Positions 18,800 to 27,960 of a DNA stretch of 35,576 nt are shown piece by piece. Under the pieces are notes generated by a model that worked only from the letters and a program-made list of their open reading frames with translations, was not told the origin of the DNA and did not search any database. Each line of letters opens with the position of its first letter. The first letter of the stretch is position 1. The stretch covers positions 1 to 35,576 of the forward strand of contig JAAERL010000967.1 of the NCBI GenBank assembly GCA_024230435.1, written 5' to 3'. The position numbers were made by a program, and so were the translations under genes. Source of the DNA: Desulfobacteraceae bacterium. Lineage in GTDB: Bacteria > Desulfobacterota > Desulfobacteria > Desulfobacterales > Desulfosarcinaceae.

Positions 18800-19495
18800 C
18801 TACAACCCGCCGGGGATGCCGGGCATATAGCGGTAAACAGCACGAATGGTCTGGTTCCCATTTCCCGCATCATCCCCACCGGAACTAACCATTCTCCATT
18901 TTTTGGAAACACCACCGATATTTCCGCCGCCCAGACCTTCGGAACCTGCTCCGAACTCCAACCCGCCGCCGGACTCTCCACCGCTGTTTATTGGATAAAT
19001 ATTCACCGCCGCGTTAATAAGGCAATGATCAAAGTTTATGTCCATGGCGTCATTTTCAGCTTCACTTGAATCAGCCGGATTATGATAGTACGCATCGCCG
19101 TCTGTGTAACCCAATATTCTATCGAAAACTTGCTGTTTCAATTCATCGGCGGTTGCTTCATTTGCTTCCCCGGCATTAGGATCAACATAACTTATACAGC
19201 CGGCCTTTTCTTGATCTTGTTCATCAATTTCGACGACACTTCCATTATTCTCATAATCAGGAGGATTCACTAAAAGCCTTATAAACTTAGCTCCTCCGAA
19301 AATACCAGTATCAGTAGAAACAAACCCTTGTTTGTCAAATTTAAAATTAGAAGCCATGTTCATTTCCATGGTAGTAACATTTAAAAGAGTCATGGCAATA
19401 GCTGTAATTGCAACGAGAACAAGGACCACAACAACCAAGGCGGCTCCTTTTTCGTTGTTTAAAGCTTGAGTTTGAAGTTGGATCAATGATTTCAT
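18800..19495 (-). CDS. pilX: PilX-type minor pilus assembly protein
   Basis: 231 aa. The N-terminus NNEKGAALVVVVLVLVAITA near residues 13-32 is the PilX_N signature: a single N-terminal helix with the G/A-A-L-V pattern used by PilX instead of the FTLIE motif of classical prepilins. A conserved-type Glu (TMEMNMASN) follows, where PilX/PilV proteins have an ENRV-like block. The remaining 190 aa are a soluble domain ending in a Gly-rich stretch (SGGESGGGLEFGAGSEGL) and VYRYMPGIPGG. GGGAGG lies 6 bases before the ATG. It lies between pilV and pilY1, as in the pseudomonad fimU-pilVWXY1 order. Minor pilins of this set prime pilus assembly and carry PilY1 to the tip. Confidence 0.88.
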   Translation of the reverse strand: MKSLIQLQTQALNNEKGAALVVVVLVLVAITAIAMTLLNVTTMEMNMASNFKFDKQGFVSTDTGIFGGAKFIRLLVNPPDYENNGSVVEIDEQDQEKAGCISYVDPNAGEANEATADELKQQVFDRILGYTDGDAYYHNPADSSEAENDAMDINFDHCLINAAVNIYPINSGGESGGGLEFGAGSEGLGGGNIGGVSKKWRMVSSGGDDAGNGNQTIRAVYRYMPGIPGGL

Positions 19496-19512
19496 GCGGC
19501 CTCCCTATACAC

Positions 19513-19959
19513 CTATTGCTTGGGTTTAATCATTTTGAACTTTGTTGTTCTTTCTTTTCCTAAATTATCCTCGAAAGATGTTGTAACGGTAACTACACGA
19601 GTATTGAGAACTGGCAATACACTATTCCCATCCTCATCAAGCGCATAAGTACCAATATCTGCATCTATGGTATGACTTACCCCAGTGTCAGAAATGAATT
19701 CTTTGGGATAATCGCCTACCAGGGACGAATATGCATACCAGTTCATTATAGAGTGCGTTTCAAGTTCGCCAATATTGAAGCTGACATTTTCGGTAGTTGT
19801 ATGCGCCTTTGAATTACTGTTTATGTTAACGCTTGCCAACGTAGCAATCGCCAGAATGCCAACAGCGAAAACAACCAGGGCGATCATGATTTCAATTAGA
19901 GTAAAGCCGTTTGAATTACAAATACGGCTTCGTTTTTTTTTCATAATTAATCTTTCCAT
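19513..19959 (-). CDS. pilV: Type IV pilus modification protein PilV (minor prepilin)
   Basis: 148 aa. The start at 19959 is chosen because GGAGAAG lies 6 bases upstream; the longer frame has no ribosome site. The prepilin leader KKKRSRICNSNG/FTLIEIMIALVVFAVGILA is seen, with the cleavage Gly just before the Phe and Glu at +5. The GILAIATL pattern is characteristic of PilV. The mature part has a SNSKAHTTTENVSFN stretch and a C-terminal RVVTVTTSFEDNLGKERTTKFKMI strand pair. It is expected to be processed by a PilD peptidase, which is not encoded in this window, and assembled with PilW, PilX and FimT. Confidence 0.9.
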   Translation of the reverse strand: MERLIMKKKRSRICNSNGFTLIEIMIALVVFAVGILAIATLASVNINSNSKAHTTTENVSFNIGELETHSIMNWYAYSSLVGDYPKEFISDTGVSHTIDADIGTYALDEDGNSVLPVLNTRVVTVTTSFEDNLGKERTTKFKMIKPKQ

Positions 19960-20013
19960 AAATATCTTCTCCGTAACACAGTAGACAATCAACATATATT
20001 ACCTAAAAAGCCG

Positions 20014-21042
20014 TTATAGGTTATAGCTGCGCAGTGCCACATCCATGGTCATAACCCTGCGCCTATGTCTTCTTTCAGACTCAGTTTTATTTCCCATTCT
20101 AATTAACCGGTTGCCCACAACAAAGCTTTTATCTTCATCATAAAGGGCATCCTTTGACTCTTCCGGCGACCGGGCCAGCAAAAATAGCCGAACAGCCCGG
20201 ACTTGATCTTCGCTTACTGTAGAAGGAAAATGCAGGGCCGAATTGCTATCTGTTGTAATTAAAGTCTGTGTGCCAAAATCATCTATAGTTACCTTTTCGT
20301 CACCATCTATATCTATATTAACGTCAAGCTCACCATCATTGTCAGAGTCCACTGCCCATAAAATAGCCCCCCCGCCATTGTTTTGATCGGTATTATTATC
20401 GGCTATGTATTGTGTTCCGCGCTGCTCACCAAACCTTTCGATAAACCCGTTTTTGTCTGCATCGAATGCATAGGCATAACCAATCTCTTCAATATTTTCC
20501 GCGACAAGTTCCCAATCATCAAAATTAATTGTACTTGGAAAATTGCTATCGCTGCCTTGGGTATAACGATACAAGTCGGTTTGCCTATCATCATCGTCAT
20601 CATCAAGTAAAGCATAGATAATATGGAGCCGCCCATCCGCCCAACCATCCCCATTATTATCTTTTCGCATAGATGAGATATGCAGACATGGCCTGCCGAT
20701 AATCTCGTGATTACTATTTTCAGCCTCATTAGATTCTTGGCCGTCCATATTTCGCCAATTCCCAAAATTCATTTTATATCGTTTTCTTACGCCACTATCG
20801 CGTTGCCCATTGCGGATATCATTGGCGATAATATGCAATGCGCCCCGCAGATTCTGCTGCATCTGGGAAATCTGTCTTTGTGATCGGTAGACTTTGGACT
20901 CCATTGAATAATAGGATGTTGCCGCCACAATCACAATTATTCCAATCACCATGGCGATGAGCAGTTCGATAAGTGTTAAACCACTGGATGAAAAAATGAT
21001 TGCTTTTTTTCTTGAACTACAATCTTGAGTTATTTCTTTCAT
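20014..21042 (-). CDS. pilW: PilW-family minor prepilin
   Basis: 342 aa. The ATG at 21042 with AAGGAT upstream is preferred to the GTG five codons earlier. The prepilin motif is SSSG/LTLIELLIAMVIGIIVI, with Leu in place of Phe at +1 and Glu at +5. A YYSMESKVYRSQRQISQMQQNLRGAL segment follows, typical of PilW. The soluble part carries Asp-rich loops (LLDDDDDDR, DADKNG, DSDNDGELDVNIDIDGDE) that look like calcium-binding loops, as in the neighbouring PilY1 proteins. The end RRRVMTMDVALRSYNL is usual for PilW. It sits 57 bp from pilV and 22 bp from fimT, in one operon. Confidence 0.9.
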   Translation of the reverse strand: MKEITQDCSSRKKAIIFSSSGLTLIELLIAMVIGIIVIVAATSYYSMESKVYRSQRQISQMQQNLRGALHIIANDIRNGQRDSGVRKRYKMNFGNWRNMDGQESNEAENSNHEIIGRPCLHISSMRKDNNGDGWADGRLHIIYALLDDDDDDRQTDLYRYTQGSDSNFPSTINFDDWELVAENIEEIGYAYAFDADKNGFIERFGEQRGTQYIADNNTDQNNGGGAILWAVDSDNDGELDVNIDIDGDEKVTIDDFGTQTLITTDSNSALHFPSTVSEDQVRAVRLFLLARSPEESKDALYDEDKSFVVGNRLIRMGNKTESERRHRRRVMTMDVALRSYNL

Positions 21043-21064
21043 GATATTATCCTTCACTCAAATC

Positions 21065-21580
21065 TTAATTGGGGTCCATTCGGGTAATACTGGTAGCGCC
21101 TGCTATAGAGGTCCGAACTCTGTATTCTGATGTTAAACCATCTTTCCCATCTCCTGAAAGAACGATGTCACTTGAATCTTCAGCATATCCCTGGGGGGTA
21201 AATATAATTGGATTTTCAGACACAGACACAATGTCTACCGGAGTTCTATGGCTATTGGTCAAATCAACCCGCTGTCTTTCAGATTCACCAGTTACCGTTA
21301 GCGCATAAGCATTTTCAGTTAAATAAAAATTTACAGTGCAACTTTTACCATTACGAATTGCCAGCATTCTGGCTTCCTGCAAATTGCCGTACAGTTCATC
21401 AGCGGCGAACTGAACATCATGCTTGCCATCAATGCTGCTGGCCGCAATTACGGCCGTTCCTGCTAATACAGAGATGACGGCAAGCACCACCATTAGCTCA
21501 AGCAGTGTAAATCCCGATGATTCTTCCATTTTGTTCTTGCGCGAAAAAAATGAATTGCGATTTAATTTTTCATCTCTCAT
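21065..21580 (-). CDS. fimT: GspH/FimT-family pseudopilin
   Basis: 171 aa. The start at 21580 is chosen for its GGGGGG 7 bases upstream; about 40 further in-frame codons upstream read like non-coding AT-rich DNA. The prepilin motif is SSG/FTLLELMVVLAVISVLAGTA, with cleavage before Phe and Glu at +5. ADELYGNLQEARMLAIRNGKSCTV is the hallmark of the GspH/FimT domain, followed by a beta-rich C-terminus with IIFTPQGYAED and an ending in MDPN. It is the first gene of the minor-pilin operon, so the operon promoter should lie just right of 21580. FimT/FimU relatives form the tip complex with PilV, PilW and PilX. In some bacteria FimT also binds DNA for uptake, which cannot be judged here. Confidence 0.9.
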   Translation of the reverse strand: MRDEKLNRNSFFSRKNKMEESSGFTLLELMVVLAVISVLAGTAVIAASSIDGKHDVQFAADELYGNLQEARMLAIRNGKSCTVNFYLTENAYALTVTGESERQRVDLTNSHRTPVDIVSVSENPIIFTPQGYAEDSSDIVLSGDGKDGLTSEYRVRTSIAGATSITRMDPN

Positions 21581-22016
21581 GGACTGCCCCCCATTTAGCT
21601 GTAAATTTAATTTGTTATTGTAATGAGCAATAAACATTCCATTAAACGAAATAACCCAATTCAGCAAATAAAAAACTATCACTTCAAAACATATTAACAC
21701 TTTAATATCAGCCTGTTACGGCATATGAAAATATTTGAATAAACCGTGAGGAAAACAAAAAGGCAGTCGCTAAAAACTTCATTTCAGGTTAAAAGGCATA
21801 AAAAAATTTTAATAGCAGCCGCAAATATAAGATTCTCACCGTGAAAAAATTGTTCCGTAATTATTATTTAGTTAAATTAAATCAAGTAGATATAAACAAT
21901 ATTGATAGCCCTGACGAAACTATTAAAAAATTTTAGACCTAAATGACAATTTACGTCAGTGGTTAAGTGGGATGGCTTGGTCATAATTTCGGCCATTATG
22001 ATCTAATAGCCAGATG

Positions 22017-22093
22017 ATAAAAGAGTAATGATTTTTTTGGATCATTTCCCGGATGAATTTTTCGATGGATTTTACGCAAATTTTCATCACCCC
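22017..22093 (+). repeat. 77-bp direct repeat, left copy
   Basis: Matches 35453-35529 at 75 of 77 positions in the same orientation, running from ATAAAAGAGTAA to TTTTCATCACCCC. The two copies bracket the biosynthetic operon. A more diverged relative is visible at about 4670-4716 (GGATCATTT...GATGAA..TTTCGATG.ATTTTA). Confidence 0.93.
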
Positions 22094-22474
22094 AGGCGAA
22101 AACTTTATAGCCTGCATTTTAGTATCTTTAGGGCGCCCCTTAAGACAGGTTGGCGCATTTAGAATCCTACATAGTTTGAAAGAAAAATTGCCGGGTCAAG
22201 AAAACATCTTTAAAGTTTAAACCGCTGCTTTTTTTTTGCTTTCTAATTTTTAACCAAAGAAATAAAATCGACTATAAAATTTATAGAAAATCTAATAATA
22301 GAAAAAAAGAGTAATTATTTTGTCTAAAATACTTCTGCTGATTCATACATTTTTTTACCGGCAATAAGATGTTTCTTGCAACGGCTTCTTGCTATGCGGC
22401 CTTAAGCTTTTGAAAAATTTTCTTAAAAAAAATTTGATGGTTTTTTTCTTTTCCTGTTTGTTACAATGATAAGA

Positions 22475-22490
22475 GAGTGAGCAGTCACTC
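22475..22490. promoter_or_regulatory. Perfect dyad resembling a TetR-family operator
   Basis: GAGTGA GCAG TCACTC is a perfect 6-bp inverted repeat with a 4-base centre. It lies shortly after a TACAAT that could be a -10 box. Such 14-18-bp dyads are common TetR-type operators, but no regulator gene is nearby and the closest downstream gene starts 900 bases away. Confidence 0.35.
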
Positions 22491-22794
22491 AGAAAACCTG
22501 CGTTTGCCTTGCCAAAAATAAAAAACTTCGCCGCATTTATGAGGCAACTTTAAAATTTGTAATTTATGAGGCGGCGCTATGAGTGGCGGGTTGTAGAGAA
22601 GGGGCTAAAGTTTTGCAGTTGCCAGGCGGCTCTATTTTTTGGCGCAGGTCATTTATTTTTAACTGCAAGATGAAAAGATAATAAAGATATTGACAGGCGC
22701 TATAAAAATTAATAAAAGACCGGGACAAGCTATAGAATAAAAGATTTTGCGCAAATAAGATATGCAAAGCGTTTGAAAAAAATAATTGAAGATG

Positions 22795-22970
22795 TTAAGG
22801 CGATTGGCGGAAAAGAATATACCAGATTGAGCAGGATTTTTTTTCGTATTCAAGGCGCGCCAAAGATTGATGATCAGTTTGCATACTTAATGTATTCGGG
22901 CTTTGGAATAACGCACAAGACGGGAAAAAAGACATACAAGATGGTATATTCTTTAACACAAATCGCCTAA
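22795..22970 (+). mobile_element. Complete MITE-like element with about 30-bp terminal inverted repeats
   Basis: The left end (22795-22824) reads TTAAGGCGATTGGCGG then AAAAGAATATACCA. The right end (22942-22970), reverse-complemented, reads TTAGGCGATTTGTGTT then AAAGAATATACCA. The interior is itself an imperfect palindrome (CCAAAG...CTTTGG). It is about 176 bp with no transposase, so any mobility would depend on an enzyme elsewhere. Copies occur at 1-142 (truncated by the window) and 4717-4880 (diverged). Confidence 0.8.
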
Positions 22971-23387
22971 GTGCACGGCAATAACCTCTAATGATTGAGA
23001 CGGTTGTTTATAAAAATGAAAAAATTAAAGAGCGGTGCAATAACGGTATCTTGGCAACTACCAGGACTCTAAACAATCAAATAATGGATAGCGCAAACAT
23101 TCAAGTCGCTTGACTACGTAGTTTCTATTGCGATGCATTGGTTGCAAACAGCACTTTTTATACTGCTTCTGCAATTGCTTTCGGCCTGGCCTCAATTTTC
23201 ACACTTCTGGCAATCAACTATTTTATCTGCTATCCTTTTTTATATAAATTAATACTTTCATATTTGACTATACTTTCTGCAAATAGGTTCCATAACCATA
23301 CCGGCATGGAGCCGATTATTATAAGCTCAGTCAGGCGTTATCGTTACGATACGATAAAAACCGTGATGATAAAATAGGGAGCCTTTG

Positions 23388-23690
23388 ATGGTTATTATCG
23401 CCAAATTGAATTTTTCAACAAAGAAGCTGGATGTAATAAAAGAAGTTCTGATTTCTCTTTCTCCTAAACCGGACTTTCTGGAGATAAGGGGGCCGTATTT
23501 TCGCAGTGAATGTGAAAAAGGAATCCAGTCGATGACGATATATGAATTCCCTGAAGACAAGGCGGTCGATGCCTACAAATTTGTTATGACCCATCGGATC
23601 AAACCTTATTTCAATATCGATGGATTCAACTTTTCCTGTAACATGTGGCTCGAAACAATTGAAGGCTTCCAGATTATAGACGTGGTATGA
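23388..23690 (+). CDS. Small conserved-looking protein leading the lipid/polyketide operon, unknown
   Basis: 100 aa, with no signal peptide or membrane segment. GGGAG lies 6 bases before the ATG, which is preferred to a TTG one codon earlier. The stop overlaps the start of the megasynthase gene (ATGA), so the two are translationally coupled. The alternation VIIAKLNFS..KLDVIKEVLISLS....FLEIRGPYF.......QSMTIYEFPEDKAVDAYKFV......YFNIDGFNFSCNMWLE suggests an alpha/beta sandwich, perhaps of dimeric alpha-beta-barrel type, a fold used by some polyketide cyclases and monooxygenases. I do not recognise the family, and the cyclase idea is only an inference from fold pattern and position. Confidence 0.8.
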   Translation: MVIIAKLNFSTKKLDVIKEVLISLSPKPDFLEIRGPYFRSECEKGIQSMTIYEFPEDKAVDAYKFVMTHRIKPYFNIDGFNFSCNMWLETIEGFQIIDVV

Positions 23691-26600
23691 TGAAACCTGC
23701 ACTGTTATGCATAAGAGGGCGGACTCGAAAGCAAATTGAAAATCTTATCCAAACCTGTCTTTCAGGTAAAATGGACCGCCTTTACGGTACCCGCCTCTGT
23801 CCGGGCGACCTTACTCTGAGTATCGTCGCCGAGAGTGAAACGGATCTGTTCAAAAAGCTCAATCAAGCTTCAAGCCTTTTAAAAACCGCCGATGCCATAG
23901 ATGATCCGGCGGGAATTTATTTTGAATCCTCTCCGTATGGCCCCGAAAGCCTCGCCTTTATCTTTCCAGGCCAAGGAAGTCAATATCCCAGAATGTTGTC
24001 CCCTCTGAATTCGATTTTACCTGGATTCAGAGAGGAGCTTGAAGATCTTTTTTCCATCTGGAACACTATTGACATCCGAAACATGAATTATCTTATCTAT
24101 ATCAATGAATCCATTGAGTCTGAAAAAAAATTAAAGGATACGTTCAATGGTCAGCCAGCTATTGGCATGGTTTCCGATGCCCTTTCCCAGGCGCTGATAA
24201 AAGCGGGGATCGTACCCTCTTTTTTTGCCGGACATAGCTATGGTGAGATTGCCGCTCTTAAGGCTGCGGGGGCTTTGTCAAGGAAAACGTTTCTGCTTTT
24301 GAGCCGGGAAAGAGGCCGACTTTTAAGCGAGGCGGGGCATAAGGCGCCGGGTTGCATGACTGCGGTTTTGACTCCCGAATCCCGGATCAAGCCTTTACTT
24401 GAAGGGATCACGGGTGTTATCGCCGTGGCGAACTATAACAGTCCGTCACAGATTGTCGTAAGTGGAGAAACTTCAGCCGTCAAACAATTCGAAGAAAAAT
24501 GCAAAGATCAACAGATAAGAACCGTCCGGTTGAAGACCTCGTGTGCATTTCATTCGCCGCTAATGTCATCGGTATCATCTCAATGGCATGATTTTTTGCG
24601 TAAACTGGAAAAGAAGACGGACGGTTTTCAGTCCCCCGACGGCAAGCATGTATACAGCAATTACACACAGCGTCCGTACCCGGATGACACCGGAGCCATG
24701 TCGGAAAACCTCTATCAGCAAATCGAAAATTCCGTTTTTTGGGACAGGCAATGCCGCAACATGTATCGCAATGGCGCTCGAATTTTTTTGGAAACAGGTC
24801 CCGGCGGCGTTCTGACCGGACTGAATAAACGCATTTTCGGCGATGAACCCCATTTGGCGGCGACTTTCGATGTGAAGAATAGAAAACAGGCGCTCCATCT
24901 TGTGGCGAAACTTGCGGCCCACGGCATCCCTTTGGAATGGGAGTGTTTTAACAACATCAAATTGACGGATCTGAAGCCGGATATGTCTAAAACCATAAAG
25001 CAAAGAATTGCAGACTATAGAGCTTTAAAGTCCACTATCCCTGACAAAAAACACGGAGATCGGCCCATGAATAACTCCTCTTTTGCTTTTACCCTATCCG
25101 AACCGCCGGACACATCATCCGGCTCGATAGCCGGCCCGACAGCGGTGTCTTCTTATTTTACCGGTAACAGTCAAGTGGTCCAATCGTTTTTCAACCTTCA
25201 GGAAAAGCTGGTGATCTCTCTTGACCCCAGTGGTAATTCATCAGCGATAAATCAGGTGATGCAAAATAATATGCGGATCATGAATGATTTCATGGCCGCA
25301 CAACAACATGGCATGAATTGCCTTTGTGAAAACAATGTCTTTGACGCCGGGATGAATGCGGACGAGCCGCAGGTGAATCCTTTTGTGAAGAGTCCCCCTA
25401 TGCGTCAGCCTCAGGAACCTGAAAAAGCACAAGCGCCGGTGGAATCTGAAAAAACGCTGCCGCCGGAAAAGGTAAAGGCGGTGAAGCCGGTTGATACGGC
25501 CCGGCCCGGCAATATAGATGATATTATTCAATGGACAAGAACACAATTGTGCAACCTCACCGGCTTTCCCGAGGATATCGTCACCGAAGAGGCTTCATTC
25601 AGCAACGATCTGGGCCTGGATTCCATTACACTGATACAGCCCATTATGCGCCTGATCAGGATGTTCCCACAGCTTGAAAGTCAAGGGGAAAACATTCGGC
25701 TTGCCGGCAGCCTGGGATCTTTGCGTTTAATTCTTTCAGAGTCCCTGAAAGAGACAGCGCAAAAAGATCAAAAGACTGCCGATAATCCGGTTGAATCGAG
25801 CACCATAGAGCAGATCATTCGGCAGTGCCGGCGGATTATCATGGATATAACCGGTTTCCCTGAGGATGTTGTCACACTGGAGGCTGACTTTTCATCCGAA
25901 TTGGGAATCAATTCGATCTCTTTGCTTCAGATTTTCATGAAACTCATGAAAGCCTATCCCAAAATAAACAAAATCGGTGATGAGCTAAGAACGGCCAACT
26001 GTCTTGGCATGCTTTCCGATATCATCGAACAATCGGGTCTGTATTCGCGAACGGTAAATGAAATTGATCAATCGGGAGCAAAGTCTGAACTTGACGGCGC
26101 ACTGCCCGGCTGGGAAGCTATTGAACAATGGCTAAAGGCTGCCTATTCCCAGAAAGCGGATCATCCACGTCAGGCCATAGATTCGAAGACAACCTTTTCA
26201 GAAGATCTGGAGTTAACGGTTTTCCAAAAGCAAGAGGTGATCAACGCGCTGGTGAACAAAGTGCCGGAAATATCCCTGGCCGGTTCCGAGCTGATTAAGG
26301 CCGATTCCATAGGAGAGCTGAAGCGCTATATCACGCGCATTCTAACGCATCACCACGAGAAAGAACCACCTTTTAAAAGTGCCGGCCGGTTTCTGATTCA
26401 GGAGCATCGGCAAGAGCAGCCCGGCCAATTCGATCCCGTGTCAGTTCCCGGACGTCTTATTCTGGCGGGCAAGCCTGGAGAACATTATGAAATGTTCAGG
26501 CGCTTTCTGGAAAAAGAGCGCTGCCGGATCATTGAGCTCCACCTTAAGAAAAAAGAGTCTGTTTATGGGTGGGAGCTCAGCGGCAAGGATAGCAAACGAT

Positions 26601-27955
26601 TTTTCGGGTTCGATGAAATCACTTCCCTGGGCTCCGCCCTGTCTAACGGCAGTTCCAATGGGACCGTACCACCGGTGCTGATTGTGGACGGCATTGGGGC
26701 AAACAGTATCGACTCTAATCATTTCAGTTCATGGCGGGATCGGGTTGAATCCGGCGCCACAAGCATTTTCGTTCTTGCCAAAGCGTTGTTGGCAGACCGT
26801 TACGAAAAAAATGTAAAAGGAGATCTGTTTGCCTGTGTGCATTGCGGCAACAATGATCCTTGCATGCGCTCATCGGTTGGGGTGTTGAAATCGCTGAGTA
26901 AAGAGCTGCCTCTTGTCAATGTGAAATATCTTTGTCTGAGAGATTCTGAAAGCCGTCAGGATTTTTCACGCATCATTGCCGAATTATTCAAGCCCTACGA
27001 AAAAGCGAAAGAGATCATACTGGACCAAAGAGGCCTTTCAACCCTGGTTTGCAAATCCAGCAACCTTGAAAAGACCCGATCCGCCCCCATGAATATCAAT
27101 GACCGCAGCGTGTTGCTTCTTACAGGCGGCGCGGACGGCATAACATCCGAAATCGGTGTGAAACTGGTTGAAACATACAAATGCCGTATCGTATCCCTTG
27201 GCCGAACCAAAATTGCCGCGGAGCCATCGCCGCTGCTCAACATTACCGATGCCGGAGAACTGAAAAAAGCCATTTTCCATGACCTGAAAAACAGGGGCAA
27301 AGAGGCAGGCGCGAATGACGTAATGAAGATGTTCCGATCCGTCAAACGTCTACAGGCCATCAGAAGAAATGAAAAACGAATCCGTGAGGCTGGTGGCCAA
27401 TTTTCCTATATCCAGGCTGATGTCACCGTTGCCGAAGATATTGAACGCGCAGTGGCGCAAATAAAAGAAAAGTTCGGATCAATCAACGGATTCATTCATG
27501 GCGCCGGAATCATAGATGATCAGATGATTTCATCAAAGACGGTAACCTCGTTCAGGCGTGTCTTATATACCAAGGCTCATTCCATCTATCATTTTTATCA
27601 TCTTTTGAAAGATGAGCCCCTGGAATTTGCAGTGCTTTTAAGCTCCATCACCTCCTTTACGGGAAACGCCGGGCAAACCGATTATGCGGCCGCCAACGAA
27701 ATTTTAAACGGTGTGGCGGCCTACTGGAATGAAAAGGCCGGCTACCCGGTAAAAAGCATGCTGTGGTCCGTATGGGGGGAAACAGGGCTTGCCGCGGACG
27801 CATTGAAACAGAAAATGGAGAATTCGGGACTGGACACCATTTCCACAAAAGAAGGTGTAAAGTTGTTTCTTGATGAACTGACAAAGGGAGCGCGGGAGGA
27901 AAGTGTGGTCATTTTGTCACCTGATTCCACATTAAACTATTTGATGAGCAGGTAG
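23687..27955 (+). CDS. PfaA-like megasynthase lacking KS: AT-ACP-ACP-degenerate ACP-KR
   Basis: 1422 aa. Residues 1-85 resemble a KS-AT linker without the KS. The acyltransferase has FPGQGSQ near residue 94, nucleophile Ser184 in GHSYGE, and His289 in CAFHSPLM, a HAFH-type pattern typical of malonyl-CoA selectivity. After a Pro/Glu/Lys-rich linker come carrier domains with phosphopantetheine serines Ser646 (LGLDS) and Ser743 (LGINS). A third carrier-like unit has Val845 at the serine position (DLELTV). Residues about 890-1420 form a ketoreductase region: nucleotide site LLTGGADGI near 1143, an IDD motif, Ser1320, Tyr1333 and Asn1337 (GQTDYAAANE). This matches the MAT-ACPn-KR part of PUFA synthase PfaA. 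The KS is supplied by the next gene, 5 bp away. The protein needs an external phosphopantetheinyl transferase. The exact product is unknown. Confidence 0.92.
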   Translation: MMKPALLCIRGRTRKQIENLIQTCLSGKMDRLYGTRLCPGDLTLSIVAESETDLFKKLNQASSLLKTADAIDDPAGIYFESSPYGPESLAFIFPGQGSQYPRMLSPLNSILPGFREELEDLFSIWNTIDIRNMNYLIYINESIESEKKLKDTFNGQPAIGMVSDALSQALIKAGIVPSFFAGHSYGEIAALKAAGALSRKTFLLLSRERGRLLSEAGHKAPGCMTAVLTPESRIKPLLEGITGVIAVANYNSPSQIVVSGETSAVKQFEEKCKDQQIRTVRLKTSCAFHSPLMSSVSSQWHDFLRKLEKKTDGFQSPDGKHVYSNYTQRPYPDDTGAMSENLYQQIENSVFWDRQCRNMYRNGARIFLETGPGGVLTGLNKRIFGDEPHLAATFDVKNRKQALHLVAKLAAHGIPLEWECFNNIKLTDLKPDMSKTIKQRIADYRALKSTIPDKKHGDRPMNNSSFAFTLSEPPDTSSGSIAGPTAVSSYFTGNSQVVQSFFNLQEKLVISLDPSGNSSAINQVMQNNMRIMNDFMAAQQHGMNCLCENNVFDAGMNADEPQVNPFVKSPPMRQPQEPEKAQAPVESEKTLPPEKVKAVKPVDTARPGNIDDIIQWTRTQLCNLTGFPEDIVTEEASFSNDLGLDSITLIQPIMRLIRMFPQLESQGENIRLAGSLGSLRLILSESLKETAQKDQKTADNPVESSTIEQIIRQCRRIIMDITGFPEDVVTLEADFSSELGINSISLLQIFMKLMKAYPKINKIGDELRTANCLGMLSDIIEQSGLYSRTVNEIDQSGAKSELDGALPGWEAIEQWLKAAYSQKADHPRQAIDSKTTFSEDLELTVFQKQEVINALVNKVPEISLAGSELIKADSIGELKRYITRILTHHHEKEPPFKSAGRFLIQEHRQEQPGQFDPVSVPGRLILAGKPGEHYEMFRRFLEKERCRIIELHLKKKESVYGWELSGKDSKRFFGFDEITSLGSALSNGSSNGTVPPVLIVDGIGANSIDSNHFSSWRDRVESGATSIFVLAKALLADRYEKNVKGDLFACVHCGNNDPCMRSSVGVLKSLSKELPLVNVKYLCLRDSESRQDFSRIIAELFKPYEKAKEIILDQRGLSTLVCKSSNLEKTRSAPMNINDRSVLLLTGGADGITSEIGVKLVETYKCRIVSLGRTKIAAEPSPLLNITDAGELKKAIFHDLKNRGKEAGANDVMKMFRSVKRLQAIRRNEKRIREAGGQFSYIQADVTVAEDIERAVAQIKEKFGSINGFIHGAGIIDDQMISSKTVTSFRRVLYTKAHSIYHFYHLLKDEPLEFAVLLSSITSFTGNAGQTDYAAANEILNGVAAYWNEKAGYPVKSMLWSVWGETGLAADALKQKMENSGLDTISTKEGVKLFLDELTKGAREESVVILSPDSTLNYLMSR

Positions 27956-27960
27956 AAAAG

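Larger units (their letters stand above)
21581..23387. other. 1.8-kb AT-rich gene desert between two divergent operons
   Basis: No gene is convincing in about 1.8 kb. Identifiable content: the presumed promoter region of the pilus operon (21581-21760, no clear boxes found), one copy of a 77-bp repeat (22017-22093), a dyad at 22475-22490, a repeated ATTTATGAGGC motif around 22530-22575 flanked by CGCCGC and GCGGCG, and a complete MITE-like element (22795-22970). Two short frames (22773-22970 and 23138-23377) start with TTG, lack ribosome sites and are not accepted. The last few hundred bases should contain the promoter of the biosynthetic operon. Confidence 0.65.

Noticed and set aside
21581-21700. 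40-codon N-terminal extension of the fimT frame
   Set aside because: The extension is upstream of a good GGGGGG ribosome site and ATG, and would put a long non-leader sequence before the prepilin cleavage site.
22773-22970. 65-codon plus-strand frame (starts TTG)
   Set aside because: It lies almost entirely inside the MITE-like element, has no ribosome-binding site, and its frame is not preserved in the copy at 1-142, which lacks about 12 bases plus other changes.
23138-23377. 79-codon plus-strand frame with a hydrophobic first half
   Set aside because: TTG start, no ribosome site, AT-rich composition that gives hydrophobic residues by chance, and no family recognised. A small membrane protein cannot be excluded but is not supported.
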